A stretch of 64,000 nt of DNA from Chitinophagaceae bacterium (lineage in GTDB: Bacteria; Bacteroidota; Bacteroidia; Chitinophagales; Chitinophagaceae): assembly GCA_013140985.1 (NCBI GenBank), contig JABFRU010000018.1, positions 1 through 64,000 of the forward strand. Direction: 5' to 3'. A program made the position numbers and the translations under genes. The notes beneath the pieces were generated by a model that made no database searches, had not been told where the DNA came from, and saw nothing but the letters and a program-made list of their open reading frames with translations. Shown one piece after another: positions 7,296 to 15,863 of this stretch; position 1 is the stretch's first letter; each line of letters starts with the position of its first letter.

Positions 7296-8360
7296 TTAAA
7301 TCTGGTACATCCAGCCATACTTATCCTCCCTGCGGCCCTCCCGGATATCGGTCAGCCAATTTTTGAGGGTGGGGGCTGTTTTCCAGTTTTCAACATCAAA
7401 CTTCATTACAAAATCCTTGTAGCGAAGTTCTTTAATAAATGAAATGGTAGCGGCGGTACCGGTTCCGAATACTTCATACAGCAGACCGGCTTTATAAGCC
7501 TCGATAATATCGTCAATAGACAAATGCCTTTCCTCTACCTTAAAACCCATTTCTTTTAATAATTGAATAGCACTTTGTCTTGTTACTCCATCCAAAATGG
7601 TTCCTTCATTCAGGTCAGGTGTTATCGCTGTATTTCCAATGATGAAAAAAACATTCATTGTTCCGATCTCCTGCACATATTTATGTTCAAAAGCATCCAT
7701 CCACAATACCTGGTCATATCCTTTTTTCTTTGCCTGTGCGGTTGCATACATAGCAGCACCATAATTTCCGGCTGCCTTAGCATATCCCACACCGCCGGGC
7801 GCAGCTCTTACATATTTTTCTTCTACATAGATCCGCATGGGTGCACTGTAATAAGGGCCTGTGGGACTAAGAATGATCATGAATTTATACGTATCCGAAG
7901 GCCTCACTCCTATCACTTCATCTGATGAGAACATAAAAGGCCTGATATAAAGAGAATGATCTTGCCTGGTAGGTATCCAATTTTTATCCAATGCGATCAA
8001 TTGCCGCATTCCTTCCATGAATAATTCTTCAGGAACTTGTGGCATCTGCATTCTTTCTGCAGAAATATTGAAACGTTTGTAATTATCCTGCGGCCGGAAA
8101 ATAAAAGCATTGCCTTCAGCATCTTTGTAGGCCTTGATGCCTTCAAAGATCGCCTGCCCATAATGTAATGCGGCTACAGAAGGGTTGAGCAGCAAAGGCT
8201 GATAAGGTTTTATCTCCACATTCTTCCATTCACCATTTTCATAATCCGCCTCCAGCATATGGTCGCTGAAATAATGACCAAAAGGAAGGTCGTCAAGGTT
8301 CAGATCCTGTAGTTTGCTTCTTTCTGCTTTGCGTATTGAAATATCCATAGCTGCAATCAT
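7296..8360 (-). CDS. ilvE: branched-chain amino acid aminotransferase
   Basis: 354 residues, class IV (D-amino acid transaminase fold), PLP-dependent. It carries out the last step of Val, Leu and Ile synthesis with glutamate as amino donor. Seen: GQAIFEGIKAYKD (about residues 67-80), YIRPFMFSSDEVIGVRP, the PLP-lysine region GGVGYAKAAGNYGAAM (about 194-210), and GTGTAATISFI near the C-terminus for phosphate binding. An internal ATG four codons downstream (MDISIRKAE) may be the true start. Single gene, divergent from the hypothetical protein at 8431. Confidence 0.95.
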   Translation of the reverse strand: MIAAMDISIRKAERSKLQDLNLDDLPFGHYFSDHMLEADYENGEWKNVEIKPYQPLLLNPSVAALHYGQAIFEGIKAYKDAEGNAFIFRPQDNYKRFNISAERMQMPQVPEELFMEGMRQLIALDKNWIPTRQDHSLYIRPFMFSSDEVIGVRPSDTYKFMIILSPTGPYYSAPMRIYVEEKYVRAAPGGVGYAKAAGNYGAAMYATAQAKKKGYDQVLWMDAFEHKYVQEIGTMNVFFIIGNTAITPDLNEGTILDGVTRQSAIQLLKEMGFKVEERHLSIDDIIEAYKAGLLYEVFGTGTAATISFIKELRYKDFVMKFDVENWKTAPTLKNWLTDIREGRREDKYGWMYQI

Positions 8361-8430
8361 AAAAGTTTATTTTTACCGGGTCAAAGAAACGAAAAAACAA
8401 ACACCCTACCCGTAATATTGCTGACGGTTT

Positions 8431-8952
8431 ATGAACATTAATGATATTCTAATGACGCCGCAAATGGTAGCCGATCTTTACCGGTCAACTCTTGTTGAAA
8501 CAGGAGAAGATCCTGCCCACTCATTACCACAAGAAAAAAAGGAAGAGCTGGCATCAACATTGGGCTGGAAATCGCTGGGTGATAATAAAAAAAACATCCT
8601 CATCATTGTTCAATATAAAGATGCCGTTCATATCCCTGATGGGGATCTTGATTTTTTAACGACAATGTTGGCGGCCTGTAAAACAGGATTGACAGATGTG
8701 GCTATTCTAAATCTGAATAATCATCCCGGAGCATCCTATAAAGAGCTCACCGCATTTTTTAAATCAAAGATCGTTTTGCTTTTTGATACTGAACCTTCAG
8801 CTTTTGGTTTACCCATGAATTTCCCGCATTACCAATTACAGGCATTTGCTAATGCTACTTTCTTATATTCTCCTTCATTGACCGATCTGGAAAATGATAA
8901 GCTTCAGAAAAGTAAACTCTGGGTTTGCCTGAAAAGACTTTTCAATTTGTAA
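8431..8952 (+). CDS. conserved hypothetical protein
   Basis: 173 residues, cytoplasmic, no domain I can name. The N-terminal half is helical and acidic. The middle has a Rossmann-like alternation (KNILIIVQYKDAVHIPD, TDVAILNLNNHP, SKIVLLFDTEP). Located 18 bases upstream of rdgB on the same strand and therefore probably co-transcribed with it and with the sigma-factor pair that follows. Function unknown. Confidence 0.75.
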   Translation: MNINDILMTPQMVADLYRSTLVETGEDPAHSLPQEKKEELASTLGWKSLGDNKKNILIIVQYKDAVHIPDGDLDFLTTMLAACKTGLTDVAILNLNNHPGASYKELTAFFKSKIVLLFDTEPSAFGLPMNFPHYQLQAFANATFLYSPSLTDLENDKLQKSKLWVCLKRLFNL

Positions 8953-8970
8953 TACCTCCTTTGCATCATT

Positions 8971-9546
8971 ATGAAACTCATTTTTGCAACCAATAATCAA
9001 CATAAGGTAGAAGAGATACGTTCAATTGCCGGCTCTGCATTCAATATCATTACGCTGAAAGAGGCCGGCATCGATATTGATATTCCTGAGCCGCATGACA
9101 CATTAGAAGCGAATGCATCGGAAAAATCATCGGTCATTTACCAGATGACAGGCATCAATTGTTTCAGTGAGGATACTGGCCTGGAAGTAAAAGTTTTGAA
9201 TGGCGAACCCGGCGTTAAAAGTGCCCGTTATGCAGGAGACAACCGTTCTTTTGATGCAAACATTGCCCGGCTTTTGAGTAATTTGGCCGGCAAAGCGGAC
9301 AGGTCGGCGAGGTTCAGGGCTGTTATATCCCTGTTAATAGATGGCAAGGAAACCCTCTTTGAAGGAATCTGCGAGGGGAAAATAATCGAAGAAAAACGTG
9401 GAAACAAGGGTTTTGGGTACGACCCGGTGTTTATTCCCGTTGGTTCTGATAAAACTTTTGGAGAAATGGACATGGAAGAAAAGACAAATTACAGTCACCG
9501 GGCAAGGGCCACTGAAAAACTGGTAGCATTTTTGAACAGCTTATAA
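8971..9546 (+). CDS. rdgB: RdgB/HAM1 family non-canonical purine NTP pyrophosphatase
   Basis: 191 residues. It hydrolyses ITP, dITP and XTP to the monophosphates and so keeps deaminated purines out of nucleic acids. Family motifs: LIFATNNQHKVEEI at the N-terminus (nucleotide-binding SxN-K type loop), CFSEDTGLEV near residues 65-74 (catalytic Asp), GEPGVKSARYAG, GFGYDPVFIP (about 149-158), and the C-terminal SHRARA. Complete. Preceded by a hypothetical gene at 18 bases and followed 15 bases later by an ECF sigma factor. Confidence 0.96.
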   Translation: MKLIFATNNQHKVEEIRSIAGSAFNIITLKEAGIDIDIPEPHDTLEANASEKSSVIYQMTGINCFSEDTGLEVKVLNGEPGVKSARYAGDNRSFDANIARLLSNLAGKADRSARFRAVISLLIDGKETLFEGICEGKIIEEKRGNKGFGYDPVFIPVGSDKTFGEMDMEEKTNYSHRARATEKLVAFLNSL

Positions 9547-9561
9547 ACAAAACCACCCACC

Positions 9562-10137
9562 TTGACCCCTGAACGCAACCAAAATATTCCCGAAAACGAC
9601 TTAATTGTTGGATGCCTGGAAGGTAACCGGCGAATGCAGGAAGAATTGTACCGCCGCTTTTCCTCAAGGATGTATGCCGTTTGCCTGCGATATGCCGGCA
9701 ATGCAGAAGAAGCAGAGGATATATTACAGGAAGGATTTATCAAGGTCTTTAAAAAGCTGGATAGTTTCCGCAGGGAAGGTTCGTTTGAGGGTTGGATACG
9801 ACGGATTTTTGTGAATACCGCCATCGAGCATTTCCGCCGCAAACGGTACCTTATGCCGGTAACAGAAAAAGAAGAAAACACTATTGAAGGCAAATATCTT
9901 TCTGTGCTGGATGATCTTGCTGCAAGAGATATTATGGCGCTTGTACAGGAATTATCACCGGGCTACAGAACGGTTTTTAATATGTATGTCGTGGAAGGAT
10001 ATACTCACAAAGAAATTGCAGATATGCTTGGCATTAGTGAAGGAACAAGTAAATCGCAACTATCGAGAGCTAAAGTGATATTGCAGGATATGGTAAAACA
10101 GTTTATTGATCAGCATAGAGGCGCCCAATCAAAATAA
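9562..10137 (+). CDS. ECF-type RNA polymerase sigma-70 factor
   Basis: 191 residues from a TTG start at 9562. The first in-frame ATG is 24 codons in and would cut region 2. Region 2 covers about residues 22-90 (LYRRFSSRMYAVCLRYAGNA, EDILQEGFIKVFKKL, FEGWIRRIFVNTAIEHFRR). Region 4 covers about residues 130-180 (LSPGYRTVFNMYVVEGYTHKEIADMLGISEGTSKSQLSRAK). No region 1 or 3. The stop overlaps the ATG of the next gene (TAATG), which encodes a membrane protein with the layout of an anti-sigma factor. Target genes unknown. Confidence 0.93.
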   Translation: MTPERNQNIPENDLIVGCLEGNRRMQEELYRRFSSRMYAVCLRYAGNAEEAEDILQEGFIKVFKKLDSFRREGSFEGWIRRIFVNTAIEHFRRKRYLMPVTEKEENTIEGKYLSVLDDLAARDIMALVQELSPGYRTVFNMYVVEGYTHKEIADMLGISEGTSKSQLSRAKVILQDMVKQFIDQHRGAQSK

Positions 10138-10943
10138 TGAGCAACGGAGTACAACATAAATTAATTGGTTACGAAGTAACACCACTTCCGGGTGTTTGGG
10201 ATAAGATCGCTGCTGAATTGGATGAATCCGAACTACATCATGTTTTTCCTTCTACAATTTACCAGGCAGAAGTTGCAGCACCTCCTGGCGTATGGAATAA
10301 AATTGAAGCGGGATTAGCTTCAGAAAGCGAAGTTTTTTTTCCGAAACAGAGAACCATCACCCCCTGGTTACGTTATGCCGCTGCTGCTGTTCTTATTGGT
10401 TTTGTTGCCTGGGGCGGGGTTCAGGTATTGAACAATAAAAAAGAGAATGCCTCAATTGCTTCATCTGAAACTGCACAACCACAAAATAGCAACTCAGGAA
10501 CTTCTGCTGCAATAGAAGAGCAGCCTGATGTTAATAGTGACAGAGCTGATGAGGCCAGGGATGATGCAGCATTAGAAGCCAGTAAAAAAACTTATGCAAG
10601 ATTAGACGTACCCGTAAACGCTTATAAATTAAAAAATATAGCCTCTGCCTATCATTTTGCTTCCGACCTTGATATGACAGAACCGGATAATTATGTTACC
10701 GGACGAAATCCCGATGATCTGAATAATCGTTATATCGTAATGATGACACCCGATGGTCACTTTGTCCGCATGGCAAAAAAGCTAAGCAATATGATTTGCT
10801 GTGTATCTGGTGAAGAGCAGGACAAAGAATGTGTGGACCAAATGAGCCGCTGGAAAGAAAAAATGGCCTGTTCTCCCACGGGGCATTCAACTGGAAGCTT
10901 CTTAGATATCCTCAGCCTTATCAAATCACTGGAAGATCAATAA
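10137..10943 (+). CDS. putative membrane-bound anti-sigma factor
   Basis: 268 residues. Cytoplasmic N-terminus (about 1-77), one membrane helix (WLRYAAAAVLIGFVAWGGVQVL, about 77-98) and an extracytoplasmic C-terminal domain with a low-complexity acidic linker. There is no HxxxCxxC zinc motif. Instead the cytoplasmic part contains two copies of a short motif (PLPGVWDKIAAELDESE and APPGVWNKIEAGLASESE), likely two helices for sigma binding. Translationally coupled to the ECF sigma gene, which is the main argument for the role. The C-terminal part has Cys residues (MICCVSGEEQDKECVD) of unknown use. Confidence 0.7.
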   Translation: MSNGVQHKLIGYEVTPLPGVWDKIAAELDESELHHVFPSTIYQAEVAAPPGVWNKIEAGLASESEVFFPKQRTITPWLRYAAAAVLIGFVAWGGVQVLNNKKENASIASSETAQPQNSNSGTSAAIEEQPDVNSDRADEARDDAALEASKKTYARLDVPVNAYKLKNIASAYHFASDLDMTEPDNYVTGRNPDDLNNRYIVMMTPDGHFVRMAKKLSNMICCVSGEEQDKECVDQMSRWKEKMACSPTGHSTGSFLDILSLIKSLEDQ

Positions 10944-10979
10944 GCATCTTTCTCCTTAATTTTATCGGAAACAATTTAA

Positions 10980-11411
10980 ATGGCAAGAATAAAAATTCAA
11001 TTGCCGGGTCATTTTAATTTTTCCTGCTCCATTCCTATTCGCATTACTGATATTAACTATGGTGATCATGTCGGCAATGATACTATCTTATCTATCATTC
11101 ATGAAGCAAGAATGCAGTTCCTGAAAAGTTTGGGTTACACAGAAATGAATTTTTCGGGTGTGGGTATGATCATGGCCGATGCAGCGATCGAATTTAAAAG
11201 CGAAATGTTTTATGGCGACACAGTTACCGCTTCTGTAACAGCCGGTGAAATTTCTAAAATAGGGTTTGCGCTTTTTTATAAGCTGGAAAAAGAAAAAGAT
11301 GACAAGAAAATAGTAGTCGCCGTTGCAAAAACAGGGATGATCTGCTATGATTATGACAAGAAGAAGATCGTAAGTGTTCCTGATGAAGCAAGGGCAAAGT
11401 TGATAAACTAA
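10980..11411 (+). CDS. acyl-CoA thioesterase family protein (hot-dog fold, 4HBT type)
   Basis: 143 residues, single hot-dog domain. ITDINYGDHVGNDTILSIIHEARMQFL matches the 4-hydroxybenzoyl-CoA/YbgC pattern, with the Asp of the GDHVGN loop in the usual catalytic position. A second strand segment reads FKSEMFYGDTVTA. Such enzymes hydrolyse short or aromatic acyl-CoA esters. The substrate here is unknown. Convergent with aroE, the two stops overlapping by four bases. Confidence 0.85.
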   Translation: MARIKIQLPGHFNFSCSIPIRITDINYGDHVGNDTILSIIHEARMQFLKSLGYTEMNFSGVGMIMADAAIEFKSEMFYGDTVTASVTAGEISKIGFALFYKLEKEKDDKKIVVAVAKTGMICYDYDKKKIVSVPDEARAKLIN

Positions 11412-12139
11412 CTATTCCATATTCTCCAGCTTTCTTCCGCTTGTAATATCAACATTTCTTCACCATTCTTTATTGCAGCACCTTTCTCCTCCCCCTTTTT
11501 TAAGAATAAAGTCTTTACAGGATTATACACAAGATCATAGAGAAGGTGACGGTCAGAAATATAATGGTAAGGTATATCGGGGCAACCAGCCGCATCAGGA
11601 TACATTCCTAAGGGTGTCGTATTAATAATGATGTTATACTGCCGGATGATCTCCGCTGTGATTTTTCTATAAGTAAGCATTGAATTGTCATCGGGAGTTC
11701 GGCTAACAATGGTAAAATCTATTCCAAGTTTCATAAGCACAAATGCAACGGCAGCAGCAGCACCACCATTACCAAGTATCAATGCTTTTGTATGATGTGA
11801 TCTTAATAATGGTTTTATGCTTATCTCAAACCCTGTGATGTCAGTATTATATCCTGCCAGTTTGCCCCCATTAATATTAATGCAATTACAGGCCTCAAGT
11901 CCATTGGGAATATGAGACTTGTTAAGAAAACGAAGAACTTGCTTTTTATAAGGCACCGTTATATTCAATCCTTCCAGTTCAGGATGATCGTTCAGCAATA
12001 AAGAAAGTTCATCAATGGTTTTAAGTGGAAATAATTCGTAACTGCATTCAGTTATCAACTCTTTTTCAAACTTCTCTTCAAAATATTTTTTAGAGAAAGA
12101 ATGAGATAAAGGATAACCGACCAGTCCGAATAGCCTCAT
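11408..12139 (-). CDS. aroE: shikimate dehydrogenase
   Basis: 243 residues, slightly short for the family (about 270). Reduces 3-dehydroshikimate with NADPH in chorismate synthesis. Seen: GYPLSHSFSKKYF at the N-terminus (shikimate binding), NITVPYKKQVL with the catalytic Lys (about residue 65), NTDITGFE with the catalytic Asp, the dinucleotide loop LGNGGAAAAVAF (about 121-132), and NTTPLGMYPD. Its ATG overlaps the stop of comA by one base (TGATG), so the two are translationally coupled. Confidence 0.93.
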   Translation of the reverse strand: MRLFGLVGYPLSHSFSKKYFEEKFEKELITECSYELFPLKTIDELSLLLNDHPELEGLNITVPYKKQVLRFLNKSHIPNGLEACNCININGGKLAGYNTDITGFEISIKPLLRSHHTKALILGNGGAAAAVAFVLMKLGIDFTIVSRTPDDNSMLTYRKITAEIIRQYNIIINTTPLGMYPDAAGCPDIPYHYISDRHLLYDLVYNPVKTLFLKKGEEKGAAIKNGEEMLILQAEESWRIWNS

Positions 12140-12909
12140 CAGGCTTCTTTTTTATCAAGGTATAAACTAAATGTATCCCCACGAAGACCGATCCGCATGG
12201 CTTCCAGTGGTATCACTTCTGATGGTGCAATATTTCCAAGATTCGCATTGCATCCCACCAATTCAATAAAATACAATTGCTGCGCTTTTTGCGGGGCTTC
12301 CCAAATAATTTTTTCCGCCGGTATCTGTGTAAGAATTTCCTGCACCAACCCTTCCCTTACTTCACCACTACCACGATAGATGCCAACATTACCTGCTTCT
12401 CTTGCTTCAGCGATCACATAACTGGAGCCAGCTTCCAATTCAGCTTTCATCAGTTCGATCCATTTATATGGCGGGATGATATGTGCGGCATCTTTACTAC
12501 CCACTTCACTCAATACAGTGCCATGTTTCGTCAATTTCTCTATATACCCGCATTTTTCTGCATGAGGAATTGTTATTGATCCATCACTCACTTCCATATA
12601 AGAAATGCCAAAGTCTTTGCAAACTTTAATATAATCATCAAATTGATTGCGGATCAGGAAAGCTTCGAATAATGTACCTCCGAAATAAACAGGGATATCA
12701 TAGTTGCGATATATCTCCAGTTTTTCTTTAAGATTAGGTGTAACGAATGAGGTACCAAATCCGAGTTTCACTATATCAACATGCGGATGGCTGGCACTCA
12801 TAAAATTTTTTGCTTCTTCCACACTCAGGCCTTTGTCCATTACCATGGTAAGTCCTGATTGACGGGGCTTTGCCTTTCTGTCCGGTATCTGCGATAAATT
12901 AAAATTCAT
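12139..12909 (-). CDS. comA: phosphosulfolactate synthase (ComA family)
   Basis: 256 residues, TIM-barrel family that adds sulfite to phosphoenolpyruvate to give (2R)-phospho-3-sulfolactate. Recognised from GLTMVMDKGLS, HVDIVKLGFGTSF, PVYFGGTLFEAFLI, YMEVSDGSITI, VLSEVGSKDA and GNVGIYRGSGEVRE. In archaea this opens coenzyme M synthesis; in Bacillus spores it leads to sulfolactate. In Bacteroidota the product is less clear, with a link to C3-sulfonates or sulfonolipids only a possibility. First gene of a two-gene operon with aroE, preceded by a TATTTTTG box. Confidence 0.88.
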   Translation of the reverse strand: MNFNLSQIPDRKAKPRQSGLTMVMDKGLSVEEAKNFMSASHPHVDIVKLGFGTSFVTPNLKEKLEIYRNYDIPVYFGGTLFEAFLIRNQFDDYIKVCKDFGISYMEVSDGSITIPHAEKCGYIEKLTKHGTVLSEVGSKDAAHIIPPYKWIELMKAELEAGSSYVIAEAREAGNVGIYRGSGEVREGLVQEILTQIPAEKIIWEAPQKAQQLYFIELVGCNANLGNIAPSEVIPLEAMRIGLRGDTFSLYLDKKEA

Positions 12910-12941
12910 TCCTGCCTTATTTATTTCTGTTTGAATTGCGG

Positions 12942-12949
12942 CAAAAATA
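12942..12949 (-). promoter_or_regulatory. Bacteroidota -7 box TATTTTTG of comA-aroE
   Basis: Perfect TAnnTTTG match on the minus strand, 32 bases upstream of the comA ATG. Confidence 0.5.
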
Positions 12950-13002
12950 GGGAAGAATCAGCAGAGTAAAACTGATTTGAAGTAAACTCAGAAACCTACC
13001 GG

Positions 13003-14424
13003 TCAGATAGACTTATTGCGTTTGAAGCGGGCTAATACATCAACCACCAACTGGTTTTGCAAAATAGATGGATTGAGTTCTATAAATTTCTTCAATAACC
13101 GCGGCGATTTTTCCAAAGCTCTTTCCAATTGCAGTATGCCCTCCTTTGTTTTAGCTGCGCCAAAAAGGGCAGCTGCTTTATAAAAAAAGAATATCGGTTT
13201 TTGATTTGTCATTTTTAATGCTGCATCTGATTGTTCAATGGCTTCTTCAAAATAAGCGGCTTTGTAAAGACAACGTATCAATGCTTCCCAACCTGCCACT
13301 TTCTTTGGACGAACACCAACAACATTGGTAAAATACTGCACCGCATCTTTGAAATGGCCCAGCAGTATTTTACATTCCCCTGCCAGCAAATTGTATTCTG
13401 CTTGTGTACGATGTATCTTCAAAGCAGATTCCAGTTGTTTTAAACAACTTTCATAATTGGCTTCATTAAAATATGTACAGGCTATTTTATAAAACAATTT
13501 GCTATCATCCTGTCGCAAGTGCTGTGCTTTGCGATAATAAAATCTTGCATTGGCATAATTCTTCAGCCTGTCATAGCAGTAACCGATAGCTTCAAAGATC
13601 ACATCTTCCGGTTTTGCCAACTCATTTACTTTTTCCAGTACTTCAATGGCTTCCTTGTATTTTCTCAAACGGATATATGCATCGCCCATATTTCGGTATG
13701 CGTAATCAAATTTTTCATCAATGGTAATTGCATACTGGTAAGCATCGATCGCTTTTTCATACAATTTTATTCCCTGGTATGCTGCTGCAAGATTGAACCA
13801 TGCCAGTTCATTATAAGGAAAATCATCAATAATCTTTTGATGTAAGCGGATGCTTTCTTCATTACGTCCGGTAAAATCTGTCCAGAAACATATTTTGTAT
13901 AAAGACTCTTCATTATTCGGTTCTTCTTCGAGGATCATTTTAAGGCAATCAAATACTTTGTCGAAATCTTCATAGTCATCATATACATCTGCTAGTTCAA
14001 ACAGCAATTCAATTCTGTCTTCCCCGGTGAAAAGATCCAGCGCTTCATTTAATAATTGAACGGCCTTTTCCTGTTGGTCCAATGCCAGGTATGCATCGGT
14101 TTTCAGTATGTATAATGTGATGTCATTACTGTCGAGTAATGATGCCTGTTCAAGCGTTTTCAGCGCTTCAGAATATTTCCTTCTTGCGATCAGTATATCG
14201 GCCTTTTTTAAAAGCAACGAGGATGAATAAGGGTACTGGTTGTTTCCCAGCATGACAGCTTCCATGGCTTTGGAGAGGTCTTCTTTTTCCTGGTAATAGT
14301 CTATGATCTTCCCGAAGGAGTCTTCCTCTAAAAAAGAATGTTGACGGCCATTTTTGAGATTTTCGTATTGTTTAAGCAGTTCCCGAAGCTGTTCCCGATC
14401 TTCCCGGTAAGGATTATCTTTCAT
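13003..14424 (-). CDS. tetratricopeptide repeat protein
   Basis: 473 residues composed almost entirely of TPR-type helix pairs from about residue 40 to 450 (for example AWFNLAAAYQGIKLYEKAIDAYQYAI, YAYRNMGDAYIRLRKYKEAIEVL, LFYKIACTYFNEANYESCLKQL). No signal peptide, membrane segment or enzymatic domain is visible, so it is probably a cytoplasmic scaffold. Monocistronic between comA and a divergent small secreted protein. The partner is unknown. Confidence 0.88.
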   Translation of the reverse strand: MKDNPYREDREQLRELLKQYENLKNGRQHSFLEEDSFGKIIDYYQEKEDLSKAMEAVMLGNNQYPYSSSLLLKKADILIARRKYSEALKTLEQASLLDSNDITLYILKTDAYLALDQQEKAVQLLNEALDLFTGEDRIELLFELADVYDDYEDFDKVFDCLKMILEEEPNNEESLYKICFWTDFTGRNEESIRLHQKIIDDFPYNELAWFNLAAAYQGIKLYEKAIDAYQYAITIDEKFDYAYRNMGDAYIRLRKYKEAIEVLEKVNELAKPEDVIFEAIGYCYDRLKNYANARFYYRKAQHLRQDDSKLFYKIACTYFNEANYESCLKQLESALKIHRTQAEYNLLAGECKILLGHFKDAVQYFTNVVGVRPKKVAGWEALIRCLYKAAYFEEAIEQSDAALKMTNQKPIFFFYKAAALFGAAKTKEGILQLERALEKSPRLLKKFIELNPSILQNQLVVDVLARFKRNKSI

Positions 14425-14675
14425 TTATCCGGTGGTTTAATGAGCTAAAACTTTTAAAGAGCCGGTCAGACAGCAAAATCCCTTTGCCCCCTGAAGTATG
14501 TTTATTTCCAACAAGTTAAATTAAAAAAACCGGCTGATTGAGGTTTAAGTTTTCCCCAGATGTGCAAAATAAAGATTTTTTAGGTGCAGCTTTATGTAAC
14601 AATTTGCCTTCTTTCATCGTTAATGAAGTACTAAACTTCTGGACAAACGGTTGCTTTTATATTCTTTTTTGTCTT

Positions 14676-14683
14676 TACTTTTG
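14676..14683 (+). promoter_or_regulatory. Bacteroidota -7 box TACTTTTG
   Basis: Perfect TAnnTTTG match, with a TTG (14651-14653) 22 bases upstream as a possible -33 element. The box ends five bases before the ATG at 14689, implying a leaderless or nearly leaderless message. Confidence 0.6.
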
Positions 14684-14688
14684 TAACA

Positions 14689-15054
14689 ATGAACCACCAC
14701 AGGCTGACTATATGGAGGATTTTAAGTAGAAAAGCTGCTGTTATTTTACTGATAGCTGTATCTGCTGTGGCTTCTTTTGCCACATTGGGTGATGGTAAAA
14801 CAAAAACAACTACCAAGTCATCTTTACTTTCTAATAAGACCGCTTTAAAACCAGGATCATTTTCACTTCGTTCAGGCTACACTTATCGTGGTAATAAAGT
14901 GATCAATAATACTACCGATAAGAAATATATCAATCTCAATACAGTTGTCACGGTTCAGAAAGGAAAAACCACTTTTACTATCCCTCTAAAAAAGAAAGTG
15001 GTATTTGACAAAATAAAAATTGACCTTGGCAACAGGCAATTAAAGAGAAATTAA
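14689..15054 (+). CDS. small secreted hypothetical protein
   Basis: 121 residues. Basic N-terminus followed by a hydrophobic segment (AAVILLIAVSAVASFATLG, about residues 16-34), which acts as a signal peptide or anchor. The mature part is short, basic and rich in Thr, Lys and beta-prone stretches (KYINLNTVVTVQKGKTTFTIPL). No family recognised. Its 3' end overlaps the stop of the convergent GLPGLI-like gene by four bases. Confidence 0.75.
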   Translation: MNHHRLTIWRILSRKAAVILLIAVSAVASFATLGDGKTKTTTKSSLLSNKTALKPGSFSLRSGYTYRGNKVINNTTDKKYINLNTVVTVQKGKTTFTIPLKKKVVFDKIKIDLGNRQLKRN

Positions 15055-15716
15055 TTTCCTGCTCCCCTACTTTCCTCATAAGTCATCAACCTGTATCCTG
15101 ATTTTGGAATATCAAACTTTACTTGTGATACCGGGTTGTAACTAATGCTTGATACAGTATAGGTCACCATTTTATCTCCCAATTTGGCTTCATACTGCAT
15201 AGCCAGGCCGGGAAGATTCCTGTTGAGGTATTCAAAGTCTTTATTTATGGGCACCAGTTCTTTTGTAAAAAAAACAGTGAATGTGCTGGTGTCTGAAGGA
15301 AATTTACCAATTGCTTTTTGGCAATTGTGGCCTTCGATCGTTTTAAACTCGTTCAAATAGGTAAAAGTGATACCCTCATATTTTTTATTGGACTCTTTCC
15401 AGTTCGCAGGTGTCATTTTGATCATATATTTCTGCTCGCCGTAATCTTTGAGTATGGTAACATTTCCGGATTTGCCATCAATAATAGTGGCTTGCGTTCC
15501 TAAAGAACTGATCATTTCAGAACGGCTGGAGGACCCTTTGAGGTAAATAACACTGGTAGCACCATCCAGCAGATCAGCAGCCTCGGGTTTGCTATTGTTG
15601 GTATTAATAACAATATCGTAAGATATGGTAGCCTCTGTCAATTTTTTCTGAGCAGAAACCTGCAAAGAAAAAATCATTACAAAGAGTACAAAAGCTATTT
15701 TAGAGAGTCGTTTCAT
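15051..15716 (-). CDS. secreted GLPGLI-like family protein
   Basis: 221 residues. Signal peptide at residues 1-22 (IAFVLFVMIFSLQVSAQ). The mature part begins with ATISYDIVIN and contains EFKTIEGHNCQKAIGKF and, near residue 170, LPGLAMQYEAKLGDK, which corresponds to the LPGL element that names the GLPGLI family of Bacteroidota secreted proteins. Those proteins are of unknown function and often accompany TonB receptors or peptidases. Here it lies downstream of yidC beyond a terminator. Assignment by motif only. Confidence 0.65.
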   Translation of the reverse strand: MKRLSKIAFVLFVMIFSLQVSAQKKLTEATISYDIVINTNNSKPEAADLLDGATSVIYLKGSSSRSEMISSLGTQATIIDGKSGNVTILKDYGEQKYMIKMTPANWKESNKKYEGITFTYLNEFKTIEGHNCQKAIGKFPSDTSTFTVFFTKELVPINKDFEYLNRNLPGLAMQYEAKLGDKMVTYTVSSISYNPVSQVKFDIPKSGYRLMTYEESRGAGN

Positions 15717-15810
15717 TTTTTGGGACTTAGTTCACCTAAGCTATGTAAAAGACGTGCCAATTTAAACAATAAGTTGCAGCCGTTGAAAAAGCTGTGTTAT
15801 TTGTGAGTAA

Positions 15811-15843
15811 GAAACAAAAAACCGGGCTTTATTACCCGGTTTT
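15811..15843 (-). terminator. rho-independent terminator of yidC
   Basis: Stem AAACCGGG (15819-15826) / CCCGGTTT (15835-15842), followed on the minus strand by a T run. It lies 20 bases beyond the yidC stop and could also work on the other strand. Confidence 0.75.
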
Positions 15844-15863
15844 CTTATAAATACTTTAACTGG

